A DNA stretch of 64,000 bases from positions 62,001 to 126,000 of the forward strand of contig NZ_KE386944.1 of the NCBI RefSeq assembly GCF_000429725.1. Reading direction: 5' to 3'. Positions within the stretch are counted from its first letter, which is position 1; each line of letters opens with the position of its first letter. The notes beneath the pieces are model-generated. The model had not been told where the DNA came from and searched no databases. It worked only from the letters and a program-made list of their open reading frames with translations. A program made the position numbers and the translations under genes. Source of the stretch: Alkalicoccus chagannorensis DSM 18086 (GTDB taxonomy: Bacteria; Bacillota; Bacilli; Bacillales; Salisediminibacteriaceae). Shown piece by piece: positions 8,444 through 17,414 of the stretch.

Positions 8444-9964
8444 TTAGAAAAATCCTTTCGGCTCTTCACTGTAGCTGACGAGCATGTTTTTCGTCTGCTG
8501 GTAATGACTCAGCATCATGAGGTGGTTTTCGCGCCCGATGCCGGATTTCTTGTACCCGCCGAAGGCCGCGTGGGCCGGATAGTCGTGGAAACAGTTCGTC
8601 CAGACTCGTCCGGATTCAATCGCGCGGCCGAACCGGTAGGCGGTATTGATGTTCCGGGACCAGACGCCGGCGCCGAGGCCGTAGAGCGTGTCATTGGCAA
8701 TCGACAGTGCTTCCTTATGGTCTTTAAACGACGTGACGGAGACGACCGGACCGAAAATTTCTTCTTGGAAGACCCGCATTTTATTATGTCCTTCAAAGAT
8801 GGTCGGCTGCACATAGTAGCCGCCTTTCAGGTGGCCGTCCAGCTGGGCGCGCTCCCCGCCGGCGAGCACGTTGGCACCTTCCTGTTTGCCGATATCGAGG
8901 TAGGAGACGATTTTGTCCAGCTGTTCTTTGGATGCCTGAGCCCCCATCATCGTATCGGTGTCGAGAGGATCCCCGACGACAATTTTATTGACGCGGTCCA
9001 CGGCCTTCTGCATAAAGTCATCGTAAATCGAAGCCTCAATGAGCGCACGGGATGGGCAGGTGCATACTTCCCCCTGGTTCAGGGCAAACATCGCAAAGCC
9101 TTCCAGTGCCTTTTCGAGAAAGCTGTCTTCATGCTGCATCACATCTGCGAAGAAAAGGTTCGGGGATTTACCGCCGAGCTCGAGCGTAACCGGGATGATG
9201 TTCTCGGATGCGTACTGCATGATCAGCCGGCCGGTCGTGGTCTCTCCGGTGAAGGCGACTTTGTTCACGCGCGGGTTCTGAGCGAGCGGCTTTCCGGCTT
9301 CGACGCCGAACCCGCTGACAATGTTGAGGACGCCGGGTGGCAGCAGGTCCTCAATTAGTTCCAGCCAGACGAAAATCGAAGACGGTGTCTGCTCTGCCGG
9401 TTTCAGCACGACACAGTTGCCGGCAGCGAGCGCCGGAGCGAGCTTCCAGGCGGCCATCAACAGCGGGAAGTTCCATGGAATGATCTGACCGACGACGCCG
9501 ATCGGCTCGTGGAAATGGTAGGCGACAGTATCGTTGTCGATCTGACTGATGCCGCCCTCCTGAGCCCGGATGGCACCGGCAAAGTAACGGTAGTGGTCAA
9601 TGGCGAGCGGGATATCGGCCATGAGCGTTTCACGCACGGCTTTTCCATTCTCCCATGATTCTGCTACTGCAAGCATTTCCAGATTTGCTTCCATCCGGTC
9701 TGCAATCTTATTCAGGATATTGGCACGCTCGGCGACCGAGGTCGTTCCCCAATCGTGCTTTGCTTTCTGAGCGGCATCGAGTGCCTTCTCAATATCTTCC
9801 TTGCCGGAACGGGCGAGCTCGGTGAAAACTTCGCCCGTAACGGACGTCGTATTCTCGAAATAAGATCCTCCGACGGGTGGGACGTACTCTCCCCCAATGT
9901 AGTTATCATAGCGCTTCTTGAACTGGACGAGACTATCAGGCGAATTCGGTACAGCATACTTCAT
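8444..9964 (-). CDS. NAD-dependent (acet)aldehyde dehydrogenase
   Basis: A 506-residue class 3 aldehyde dehydrogenase of the ExaC/AcoD/Adh type, oxidising acetaldehyde or similar aldehydes to the acid with NAD in the cytosol. It shows [28 protein letters not shown] with the general-base Glu, and [13 protein letters not shown] with the catalytic Cys. The start is the ATG at 9964 with AAAGGAG about 12 bases ahead. It heads an operon with DUF779. The promoter overlaps a cre box (10029-10044), so repression by CcpA on glucose is expected. This pairing (enzyme plus DUF779) is common in Bacillaceae. Confidence 0.93.
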   Translation of the reverse strand: MKYAVPNSPDSLVQFKKRYDNYIGGEYVPPVGGSYFENTTSVTGEVFTELARSGKEDIEKALDAAQKAKHDWGTTSVAERANILNKIADRMEANLEMLAVAESWENGKAVRETLMADIPLAIDHYRYFAGAIRAQEGGISQIDNDTVAYHFHEPIGVVGQIIPWNFPLLMAAWKLAPALAAGNCVVLKPAEQTPSSIFVWLELIEDLLPPGVLNIVSGFGVEAGKPLAQNPRVNKVAFTGETTTGRLIMQYASENIIPVTLELGGKSPNLFFADVMQHEDSFLEKALEGFAMFALNQGEVCTCPSRALIEASIYDDFMQKAVDRVNKIVVGDPLDTDTMMGAQASKEQLDKIVSYLDIGKQEGANVLAGGERAQLDGHLKGGYYVQPTIFEGHNKMRVFQEEIFGPVVSVTSFKDHKEALSIANDTLYGLGAGVWSRNINTAYRFGRAIESGRVWTNCFHDYPAHAAFGGYKKSGIGRENHLMMLSHYQQTKNMLVSYSEEPKGFF

Positions 9965-10028
9965 AATACCGGCACACTCCTTTTTCTTTGTAGTCTGGTG
10001 ACGATACAAGAGCTCTCGCTGACTGTTG

Positions 10029-10044
10029 ATGTAAGCGTTTCCAT
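10029..10044 (-). promoter_or_regulatory. cre box (CcpA site) at the aldehyde dehydrogenase promoter
   Basis: Minus strand ATGGAAACGCTTACAT matches the Bacillus cre consensus TGWAARCGYTWNCW with one mismatch. It starts at the -10 hexamer, where CcpA binding would block transcription. Confidence 0.75.
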
Positions 10045-10070
10045 CATACCATGTATGTGAGAATTTTCAA
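10043..10070 (-). promoter_or_regulatory. SigA-type promoter of the aldehyde dehydrogenase operon
   Basis: TTGAAA, 16-base spacer, TATGAT on the minus strand, 79 bases ahead of the start codon. Confidence 0.75.
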
Positions 10071-10140
10071 GTAATTTCGTTTTGGGCGATTGACTCGCGG
10101 GAATAGGAAAAACAGCACGGATAACCGGGAGGGATGCAGG

Positions 10141-11661
10141 ATGACACAGGATATGCCGCAATCTGCTTCGCTTTGGCAGAAACGGCCCACACAGCGCTTT
10201 CCACAGCTTCAGGAAGACGTGACGACGAAGGTATGTGTAATCGGTGGAGGCATCGCCGGGGTGACAACGGCCTACATGCTCGCCCGGAAAGGTATTCCAT
10301 CCGTCCTCATAGAGGCGGGGGAAATCGGTACAGGTACCACCGGTCACACCACGGCGAAAATTTCGTCCCAGCACGGTCTGAAGTACGCGGATTTATGGCA
10401 GTCGATCGGTGCAGAGAAAACGAAGCTGTACTACGAGGCAAACGAAGACGCCATCTCCTGGGTGGAGCGGACGTGCCGCCGGCTGGCTATCGACTGCAGC
10501 TTTTCCCGGCGGCCTGCCTATCTGTATGCAACGTCGGAAGAAGGGAAGACGAGGTTGGAGCGTGAGGCCGAGGCCTACCGGAGTCTCCACCTGGACGGCA
10601 GTCTGACCGATAAGCACGAACTGCCTTTTGCCGTCACGGCGGCATTGAAAATGCACGAACAGGCGCAGTTCCATCCGGTCTGCTTTCTGGCGAAACTGCT
10701 GCGGTATCTGGAAGTCGAACAGATGCCTGTTTTTGAACAGACGAGGGCAGTGGATGTGAAGCGGGGCCGGCAGCCAGTCGTCACGACCGACGGCGGCCGG
10801 CAGATCAAAGCAGATCATGTCGTCATGGCCACCCATTATCCATTCAAAGATCTGCAGTCGCTTTTTGCAGCCAGGCTGCACGTCGAACGATCCTACGCGA
10901 TAGCCTTCCGGCTTCACGGGGAAGTACCGAAGGGGATGTATCTGCATGCGGAAAGCCCGGTGCAGTCGTTCCGCGAAGCAGAGGATATCGACGGGCGCCC
11001 GCTGCTGCTCGGCGGCGGCTTCGGTCACACGAGCGGCCAGGCCGGGAACACGGAATCCCATTATGAAAAGCTGCGCGATTTCGTCACGTCCCATTTTGAT
11101 GTGAAAGCGATCCCGTACCGGTGGTCTTCGCAGGACATTCATACGTCCGATGGGGTGCCGTACGCCGGACCGTTGACACCGGGAAGCGAAGATGTGTACG
11201 TCCTGACTGGCTTCGGCAAATGGGGCATGAGCGCCGGCGTTGCAGCGGCACAGGTGACCGCGGACCGTCTGGAAGGAAAGTACAATCCGTATGCTTCTCT
11301 TTTCACCCCGTCCCGGTTTCATCCCCGTGCGGATATGAAGCAGATGGTCAAGGAGAACATGGATACAGCACGAGCGTTTGTCCGTGGCAAATTCCATCGG
11401 ACGAAGGGCACCGTTGACGACCTCGACTTTGACGAAGGTGCTGTCCTGAAAGTGAACGGAAGCCGTACGGCGGTGTACAAGGATGAGAACGGCGAGATCA
11501 GCGCCGTCGATTCCAGCTGCACGCATCTCGGGTGTGAACTCGGCTGGAATCAGGCGGAGCGTTCGTGGGACTGCCCCTGCCACGGATCCCGTTTTGACGT
11601 AGACGGCAGTGTACTGGAAGGGCCCGCGGTCCATCCGTTGAAGAAGCGGGAGGATGTTTAA
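10141..11661 (+). CDS. FAD-dependent oxidoreductase with C-terminal Rieske domain (YhfW type)
   Basis: A 506-residue fusion like B. subtilis YhfW. Residues about 28-390 form a DAO-type flavoprotein with the dinucleotide motif VIGGGIAGVTTAYML; the GTTGHTTAKIS stretch follows the FAD motif. Residues about 425-505 form a Rieske domain with CTHLGC and CPCHGSRFD, giving the Cys-His/Cys-His ligands of a [2Fe-2S] cluster. The start at 10141 has GGGAGGG seven bases before; the frame continues upstream without a ribosome site. Substrate unknown. It is divergent from the aldehyde dehydrogenase, and 56 bases ahead of the next gene. Confidence 0.9.
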   Translation: MTQDMPQSASLWQKRPTQRFPQLQEDVTTKVCVIGGGIAGVTTAYMLARKGIPSVLIEAGEIGTGTTGHTTAKISSQHGLKYADLWQSIGAEKTKLYYEANEDAISWVERTCRRLAIDCSFSRRPAYLYATSEEGKTRLEREAEAYRSLHLDGSLTDKHELPFAVTAALKMHEQAQFHPVCFLAKLLRYLEVEQMPVFEQTRAVDVKRGRQPVVTTDGGRQIKADHVVMATHYPFKDLQSLFAARLHVERSYAIAFRLHGEVPKGMYLHAESPVQSFREAEDIDGRPLLLGGGFGHTSGQAGNTESHYEKLRDFVTSHFDVKAIPYRWSSQDIHTSDGVPYAGPLTPGSEDVYVLTGFGKWGMSAGVAAAQVTADRLEGKYNPYASLFTPSRFHPRADMKQMVKENMDTARAFVRGKFHRTKGTVDDLDFDEGAVLKVNGSRTAVYKDENGEISAVDSSCTHLGCELGWNQAERSWDCPCHGSRFDVDGSVLEGPAVHPLKKREDV

Positions 11662-11717
11662 CAGATGCGGAATGTGGAAAAAGCATGGATAGAACGAATA
11701 TAAAAGGAGGATGTATC

Positions 11718-12014
11718 ATGCCACTGATGGAAATTAGTATGGTGCCTGTAGGTACAGGAGATGAAAGCTTCCAGAAGGATATTGAGCGGGCCGTTGCCGT
11801 CATTGAGCAGAATGAGCTCAAGTATCAGGTTACCCCGACATCGACGATCATCGAAGGGGAAATCGACAAGCTTTTCGATGTGGCCCAGGTGATTCATCTG
11901 AACGAAATCAAAAACAACGCAAAACGTGTCGTGACGTCGATAAAAATTGACGACCGGACGGATAAGCCGCTGACGCTGGAAGGACAGCAGCAGAAGGTGG
12001 ATCCTTCGTCATAA
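11718..12014 (+). CDS. MTH1187/YqgV family thiamine-binding protein
   Basis: A 98-residue ferredoxin-like protein of the MTH1187 (DUF77) family, known in B. subtilis as YqgV, some members of which bind thiamine or its pyrimidine part. The typical N-terminal strand (MEISMVPVG), the YQVTPTSTIIEGE segment and the KRVVTSIKIDDR strand are all present. The start at 11718 follows AAAAGGAGG by seven bases. No TPP riboswitch is seen upstream, so the thiamine link rests on family knowledge only. Confidence 0.88.
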   Translation: MPLMEISMVPVGTGDESFQKDIERAVAVIEQNELKYQVTPTSTIIEGEIDKLFDVAQVIHLNEIKNNAKRVVTSIKIDDRTDKPLTLEGQQQKVDPSS

Positions 12015-12018
12015 ACGG

Positions 12019-12064
12019 GAAGGCTGCCCTTCAACCGAGGTTCGAAGCGGCAGCCTCTTTTTCT
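12019..12064 (+). terminator. Terminator after the thiamine-binding protein gene
   Basis: AGGCTGCC...GGCAGCCT with an inner TTC/GAA extension, followed by CTTTTTCT. The next bases to 12242 hold no gene. Confidence 0.75.
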
Positions 12065-12242
12065 ACCTTCCAGAAAAGGATCTCATCCGCCTGAAGGCAC
12101 GCTGCACGCGGGCTTCTATAGAAAAACCGGCGCCTCCCGCGCGGGGAGGAGGAGAGGCTCCTTCTTTCCTTTCCGTCCGGCAGCGGCGCACACTGCGTTA
12201 TCTAACAGGCACGGCGCGTTTTTGTTTTGAAAGGAGTTTCAC

Positions 12243-12521
12243 ATGGAAGAAGACAAACACCAGATCCGGGAGCGCGGCCGCTGGGCTGCGCAGTCGATGT
12301 CGGATCGGGAGAAAAACAGGATTATTTTTCACAGCGCCCGGCTTCTGAATCAGGGACGGACGGCAGAAGTCCAGCAGAAGTGGCGCGATATCTGCATTTC
12401 ATCTGGTATTTCGATGCCGCCGGAGCTGACCGGCCCGCCGGAAACCACGCGGCTTCGTTCATTTTTGGAAGGGGCGTCCCAGCGTATGCCCCAGGAAAAA
12501 GAGGACGGTGGTCATGAATAA
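12243..12521 (+). CDS. Hypothetical protein, 92 residues
   Basis: Not recognised. A charged, helical, soluble protein (RERGRWAAQSMSDREKNRI, then TAEVQQKWRDICISSGISMP). It starts at an ATG with AAAGGAG seven bases before and ends inside the start region of the next gene (overlap of 8 bases from its ATG), so the two form a coupled pair. No membrane segment or known motif. Confidence 0.65.
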   Translation: MEEDKHQIRERGRWAAQSMSDREKNRIIFHSARLLNQGRTAEVQQKWRDICISSGISMPPELTGPPETTRLRSFLEGASQRMPQEKEDGGHE

Positions 12522-13308
12522 AGACGAGGGACAGATCCAGCATCTATATCAGCTGGCTGCTTCACTGCAGCAGGAGCTGCCGGATCTTCCCTATGTGCCC
12601 TGCGCTTCACCGGTGCTCTGGAACGGGGACCGGCGTGACGTGCGTCTGCTGACGGTGGGGACCAACCCGTCGCCGCGCGATTTTGCCGGAGAGCACTGGC
12701 CGGACCCGGGTCGCTATGCTGTGCTGCCGGCGGATCAGCCGCTGTCGTCGTGGGCAGCGGACGGAGACCGGACGACCGAGGCCTCGCGGCTGCTTGATGC
12801 CTATTTCCAGCGGGACACGGTCTACAGCGGGTGGTTCGGGAAACCGGGCGGGGCCGGCCTGGAAGCGGTAGTGAATGGCTTCGGCGCTTCCTTCTATGAA
12901 GGGTCAGCCCTCCACATGGACCTGTTTCCGTTCGCGCTGAACAAGCAGATGGGAAAGCTGCGTCGAGCGGACCGGGATGCTGTTTTTCAGCATCCACGGA
13001 CAGAGCAGCTGCTGCGCGAGCGGATTGCGTGGCTGGACCCTCCGGCTGTTCTGCTTCTCGGAAGGAGGCATGCACGGTTTCTTGACGAAGGCGGAGAGAG
13101 GCTGTCCTGGCCTGCCTATCCTATGCTGCAGTGGCAGCGGGGACGTATCGGTGAGGCAGCGGCGGTGCAGCTGGATGCTAAACCGTCCGAACCCTTCCTG
13201 GCTCTTGGAAGCCGTCGGGATGCACACGGAATACATACCGGCAGTTATGCTGTGAGAGAAGTGCTGCTCGGCCTTGGCGGCCAATTGCGTCATACGCTGC
13301 ATGCCTGA
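12514..13308 (+). CDS. Hypothetical protein with uracil-DNA-glycosylase-like motifs
   Basis: A 264-residue soluble protein. LLTVGTNPSPRDF at residues about 44-56 and HMDLFPFALNKQ near 131 recall the two hallmark segments of the uracil-DNA glycosylase superfamily (Gly-x-Asn-Pro-Ser-Pro and the His-x-Asp-x-Phe-Pro strand); PAVLLLGRRHARFL would be the usual later strand. No function is proven, and a real glycosylase would need its catalytic residues checked in a structure alignment. Start ATG at 12514 or GTG at 12508; both are near GAGGACGGTGG. It is coupled to the 92-residue protein. No terminator follows before helD. Confidence 0.6.
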   Translation: MNKDEGQIQHLYQLAASLQQELPDLPYVPCASPVLWNGDRRDVRLLTVGTNPSPRDFAGEHWPDPGRYAVLPADQPLSSWAADGDRTTEASRLLDAYFQRDTVYSGWFGKPGGAGLEAVVNGFGASFYEGSALHMDLFPFALNKQMGKLRRADRDAVFQHPRTEQLLRERIAWLDPPAVLLLGRRHARFLDEGGERLSWPAYPMLQWQRGRIGEAAAVQLDAKPSEPFLALGSRRDAHGIHTGSYAVREVLLGLGGQLRHTLHA

Positions 13309-13451
13309 GGAGGTTGCTGCTCCTGCTTTTCGTTGATCCTGTGCCGTTAGTGGACAGAGCTTCTCTCCTGGTGAAATAATAGAAGGATCTCGTACAGTAG
13401 AGGTTGCTGTACGGACACGAGAAAGCAACCATGTAGAAGGAGGCAGCTGCT

Positions 13452-15722
13452 GTGAGTGGCGAACATCCAGAATTTGAAAAGGAACAACGCCGGCTGGAGT
13501 GGACGAAGACGTATTTGAAGCAGGTGATCGAGGCGGCGGAAATCAAACGCGGCGAATTTCAGGGGAATATCAAGCAGGCACTGGTCGACCTTGACCATCT
13601 TGACAGCTCCAACAGCTATGTGAATATTCTTGCGAACGCAAACCTGATGGACGCGGCGGACAGGGATCTGCGTCAACTGAAGGCGGTGCGGGACCGCCCG
13701 TATTTTGCCAGGCTGGATTTTCGGGCTGACGGAGAAGAACAGAAAGAATCCTTTTATATAGGTAAAACGTCGTTATTTAAAAAAGACACGAACGAACCGA
13801 TCATGATCGACTGGCGCTCTCCGATGGCGAACGTCTATTATGAAGAACAGCCCGGACGCGTCTCTTATGAAGCAGAAGGAGGCACGTATCAGGGCGAAGT
13901 AGACGTGAAGCGGCAGTACCGCATCGACCAGGGCGGACTGCAGGATATCCGGGACATTGATATCACCACGAGGGATGATATGCTGCAGGCCTCGCTCGAA
14001 GAAGGGTCCGGGAATCGCCTGAAAGAGATTGTCGCGACCATTCAACAGGATCAAAACCGCATTATTCGGGCGGAACTGCAGCAGCCGCTGCTTGTGCAGG
14101 GGGCTGCCGGGAGTGGGAAAACCACCATCGCGCTGCACCGTATGGCGTATGTCATCTATACCCATGGAGAGAACTTCGATCCGGCTCAGATGATGGTGCT
14201 CGCTCCGAACCGGCTGTTTCTCGACTATATCTCCGATGTGCTGCCGGAGCTGGGAGTCGATGAAGTGAAGCAGACGACGTTCGCAGACTACGTTCAGGGA
14301 GCTCTCGGCGAGCAGATGGCCTTTGATGAGAAGGAAGACAAATTAAAAAAGCTTCTGACAGAAGACGAATGGAATGAAGACCGGGCGTTCGCCGCTGCGT
14401 GGAAAGGATCGTTCGATTTCCGGAGCGTGCTGGATTCGTGGATCAAAGCACAGCAGGCTGCGTTTCTGCCACAGGCGGATGTTCAACTCGACCGCTTTCT
14501 GATTTTTTCCGCGGAACGGATGCAGGAGCTGTATGAACAAGAGTATACGTACCTCCCGCCCTACCGGCGCGCCGAAAAAATATACGAGGTCGTAAAAGGG
14601 TACGTCAAGCCGAGGGTGAAAGAAATCCTCGATCAAGTGAAAGAGATCTATGAGAACAAAATCGAAAAAATACGTCATTCCGTCCGCGGGGAAGAAGAGC
14701 GCAGATCCCGCATTGTTCAAGTAATGGACCAGCAGGAAGCGTATACGAAGCAGCTGGAGGCAGAGGCGAAAACACTGCTGCCGGCTTTCCGTAAGCAGCT
14801 GCCGAAAACGACGCCGCTGAAACTGTATAAAAAGCTGATGACGACTTCCGAAGTGTTCCACCGCCATGCTTCGGAAGTATTGGAGGAAAAAGACCGCGAG
14901 CGCCTGCTGCGCTGGAACCGGCGCTGCCAGAAGCAGAAAGTATGGGATGCAGAAGATGCGGGAGCCATGCTGTACTTGAAACAGGCGCTGTTCGGCATTG
15001 AACCGGAGCATCAGTTCATGCATGTCTTCGTTGATGAGGCACAAGACTATTCTCCTCTGGAGATGCTCGCGCTGCGGCAGGCTGCGAATACGAACACCTT
15101 CACTGTGCTCGGAGATCTGGCACAAGGGATCTACCGCTATCGGTCGCTGCATGACTGGACGCCGCTCACAGAGGAAATCTTCTCCAAAATGGACTATGTC
15201 CCGCTTCGACAGAGCTATCGTTCCACACGGGAAATCATCCATGCCGCCAATGCCGTCCTATCCCAGCTGCCCGAAGCGCTGGAGCTGGCGGAACCGGTGG
15301 TGAGAACCGGATCTCATCCGGAGAGACTGGAAGCGGCCTCGGTCTCAGAGGCGGTGCAGACTACAGCAGATCTTCTGCATGCGGAGTGGGATACGACAGC
15401 CGTGATCAGCCGGACACCGGAAGACTGCCGCCGCCTGTACGAAGCGCTGGCAGAGGCAGTGGATGCACCGGTGACCTTGATTGATGAGAGTGTAGAAACA
15501 TTTCCGGACGGCGTAGTGGTTGTCCCAGCCTACCTGGCGAAAGGATTGGAGTTTGACCAAGTCTTTCTTGTGACACTCGAGACTCCTTTTTCCCGGACTG
15601 GAATGGATATCCGCCTGCTGTATACCGGGATGACGAGGGCGCTGCATGAGCTGTACCTGATCCATCTGCCGGAACAAGCGGGAGCGATGGACGCGTTGGA
15701 GCTCCGGGGCGTGCAGGGATAA
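13452..15722 (+). CDS. helD: RNA polymerase recycling motor HelD (UvrD/Rep-like helicase)
   Basis: A 756-residue superfamily 1 ATPase matching HelD of Bacillus, which removes stalled RNA polymerase from DNA. The N-terminal helical arm (residues 1-90, EFEKEQRRLEWTKTYLKQ) reaches into the polymerase secondary channel in HelD structures. Then come the IDWRSPMANVYYE segment, Walker A GAAGSGKTTIALHRM at about 216-230, DEAQD near 526, RQSYRST, and the final YTGMTRALHELYLI. The inserted bump region lies between the Walker A and DEAQD parts. The GTG start at 13452 follows AAGGAGG. A single gene with no clear terminator after it. Confidence 0.92.
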   Translation: MSGEHPEFEKEQRRLEWTKTYLKQVIEAAEIKRGEFQGNIKQALVDLDHLDSSNSYVNILANANLMDAADRDLRQLKAVRDRPYFARLDFRADGEEQKESFYIGKTSLFKKDTNEPIMIDWRSPMANVYYEEQPGRVSYEAEGGTYQGEVDVKRQYRIDQGGLQDIRDIDITTRDDMLQASLEEGSGNRLKEIVATIQQDQNRIIRAELQQPLLVQGAAGSGKTTIALHRMAYVIYTHGENFDPAQMMVLAPNRLFLDYISDVLPELGVDEVKQTTFADYVQGALGEQMAFDEKEDKLKKLLTEDEWNEDRAFAAAWKGSFDFRSVLDSWIKAQQAAFLPQADVQLDRFLIFSAERMQELYEQEYTYLPPYRRAEKIYEVVKGYVKPRVKEILDQVKEIYENKIEKIRHSVRGEEERRSRIVQVMDQQEAYTKQLEAEAKTLLPAFRKQLPKTTPLKLYKKLMTTSEVFHRHASEVLEEKDRERLLRWNRRCQKQKVWDAEDAGAMLYLKQALFGIEPEHQFMHVFVDEAQDYSPLEMLALRQAANTNTFTVLGDLAQGIYRYRSLHDWTPLTEEIFSKMDYVPLRQSYRSTREIIHAANAVLSQLPEALELAEPVVRTGSHPERLEAASVSEAVQTTADLLHAEWDTTAVISRTPEDCRRLYEALAEAVDAPVTLIDESVETFPDGVVVVPAYLAKGLEFDQVFLVTLETPFSRTGMDIRLLYTGMTRALHELYLIHLPEQAGAMDALELRGVQG

Positions 15723-15801
15723 CGCAGAGGAGCGGTCGTCTTTGTGCACCGCGGCTCCGGGTGCATCATAAAAGCCATGAAACTGCAGGGGGGAATGCCG
15801 T

Positions 15802-17055
15802 TTGTCTCGACAGCCGGATGCGGTCATGCGCCGCATCCCTTTTTACTACGGATGGGTGATTGTTGTGATGGCCGCGCTTGCGGTATTTTTATCCGGTCCG
15901 GGCCAGACCTACTCCGTCTCGATTTTTATTGATGCATACATAGAAGATTTCGGCTGGAGCCGCTCTCTCGTCTCCAGTCTGTATTCGGCAGCGACGCTGC
16001 TCTCCGCATGCCTCATGATCGTGTTCGGACGAATGATTGATCGAAAAGGTCAGCGGTCGGTGTCTATTTTTGCCGGAGTGATGCTCGCTGCAGCGTGTCT
16101 CTTTAACAGCATGCTGCTCGGACCGTGGATGCTGTTCGCCGGCTTCTTTCTGATTCGGCTGTTCGGCCAGGGACTGATGGAGATGGTGCCGAACACGCTG
16201 GTTCCGCGCTGGTTCGAGCAGAAGCAGGGCCGGGCTTTTGCCTTCATGGAAGTCGGCGGCTTCCTGAGCGCTGCTGCGCTGCCACCGTTGAATGTGTGGC
16301 TGATTGCTTCTGCAGGCTGGCAGGGGGCCTGGCAGTTCTGGGCAGCCGTGCTGTTGTTTTTCTACGTTCCGCTGGTCGTGCTGTTTGTCCGGAACAGTCC
16401 ATGGACATACGGGCTGGAGCGGGATGGAGGGAGCCGCCCGGCGAGGGAGAGGAGCGAAAGCAGAAGCGAATGGGGTTGGACGCCCCGGGAAGCGCTGCGG
16501 TCCCCTCTGTTCTGGGGAGCGATCTTCTGTATCGCCGTCCCGGCCATGGTGAATACGGGACTGACGTTCCACCTTGTTTCCATTCTGAGTGAGGCCGGCT
16601 TAACCCGGGCGGAGTCTTCCTTTGTGCTGAGTCTGATAGCCATGACCGCTTTTCCCGTCTCGTTTCTGGCGGGATTTCTGTTAGAGCGGCTGTCGCTGCA
16701 TCAAGTATTCGCGGCTTCGTTTCTCGTCGAGGCGGCGGCTGTGCTGGTACTGCTGCTGTTTGATTCCTATGCTGCCGGATTGTTGTTTGGACTATTGCGC
16801 GGCGTGGCAGCCGGATTAGGCACGATCTGCCTGGCTATGCTGATTCCGACGTTTTTCGGTACCGCACACCTCGGCACCCTCAAAAGCATGGGAGTTACGG
16901 CCACCGTCTTCGCCTCGGCTGTCGGTCCGCTGCCATTCGGTCTGGCCTTTGACTGGTTCGGAGGCTATACGGAAGTGCTGATCCTGATGCTTTTCTTTCC
17001 TCTCGCAGCCATGGTGACTGCCTGGTACAACCGGCCCGCCGCGCCGTTGAGCTGA
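15802..17055 (+). CDS. MFS transporter
   Basis: A 417-residue carrier with 12 predicted membrane segments and the loop-2 motif GRMIDRKGQRS typical of the major facilitator superfamily; a second half starts near SPLFWGAIFC. The layout (RIPFYYGWVIVVMAALAVF start) recalls the oxalate/monocarboxylate-type MFS group, but substrate cannot be set. TTG at 15802 has GGGGGG eight bases ahead; an in-frame ATG at 15826 is the alternative. It is 79 bases after helD and ends before a terminator at 17097. Confidence 0.85.
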   Translation: MSRQPDAVMRRIPFYYGWVIVVMAALAVFLSGPGQTYSVSIFIDAYIEDFGWSRSLVSSLYSAATLLSACLMIVFGRMIDRKGQRSVSIFAGVMLAAACLFNSMLLGPWMLFAGFFLIRLFGQGLMEMVPNTLVPRWFEQKQGRAFAFMEVGGFLSAAALPPLNVWLIASAGWQGAWQFWAAVLLFFYVPLVVLFVRNSPWTYGLERDGGSRPARERSESRSEWGWTPREALRSPLFWGAIFCIAVPAMVNTGLTFHLVSILSEAGLTRAESSFVLSLIAMTAFPVSFLAGFLLERLSLHQVFAASFLVEAAAVLVLLLFDSYAAGLLFGLLRGVAAGLGTICLAMLIPTFFGTAHLGTLKSMGVTATVFASAVGPLPFGLAFDWFGGYTEVLILMLFFPLAAMVTAWYNRPAAPLS

Positions 17056-17096
17056 TGCAGCGAGTGTAATCACCTGCACCGTTTTGACTGCTGATG

Positions 17097-17129
17097 AACC
17101 CGTCTTCCACTTTAGGAAGGCGGGTTTTT
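17097..17129 (+). terminator. Terminator of the MFS gene
   Basis: AACCCGTCTTCC, loop ACTTTA, GGAAGGCGGGTT, then TTT. One G-U pair in a 12-bp stem, 41 bases after the stop. Confidence 0.9.
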
Positions 17130-17414
17130 GGATGGGGTGCACATGTAGAGATTCGTGTGTGGTGGGTAGTCTTGGTTGAAGACACGTGCAACGATAGGGC
17201 ACTTAATGCAGCCGTTGTCCGGGGAAGTCCCTCATTAGTTGGAGAGAGGCTGTTCCTTTTATGAACGCAGTATTGTCGCTGTCGATGCTGAAGGCACATG
17301 GTTCCTGCATTGAAAAACCACCGAAACAGTCCACGCTCCTGGATAAAACAAAATTTCAAATAAATGTTTATCTTTCCTTTAAGCGGGTAGTGAAACTCAA
17401 AGAGGAAGGAGGAG
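17130..17414. other. Leader region of the AGCS symporter gene
   Basis: About 285 bases with no convincing gene. A weak 66-codon plus frame at 17261-17461 overlaps the start of the symporter and has no ribosome site. The last 90 bases are A/T-rich and likely hold the promoter and leader. I looked for a glycine riboswitch and found none of its conserved cores. Confidence 0.5.
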
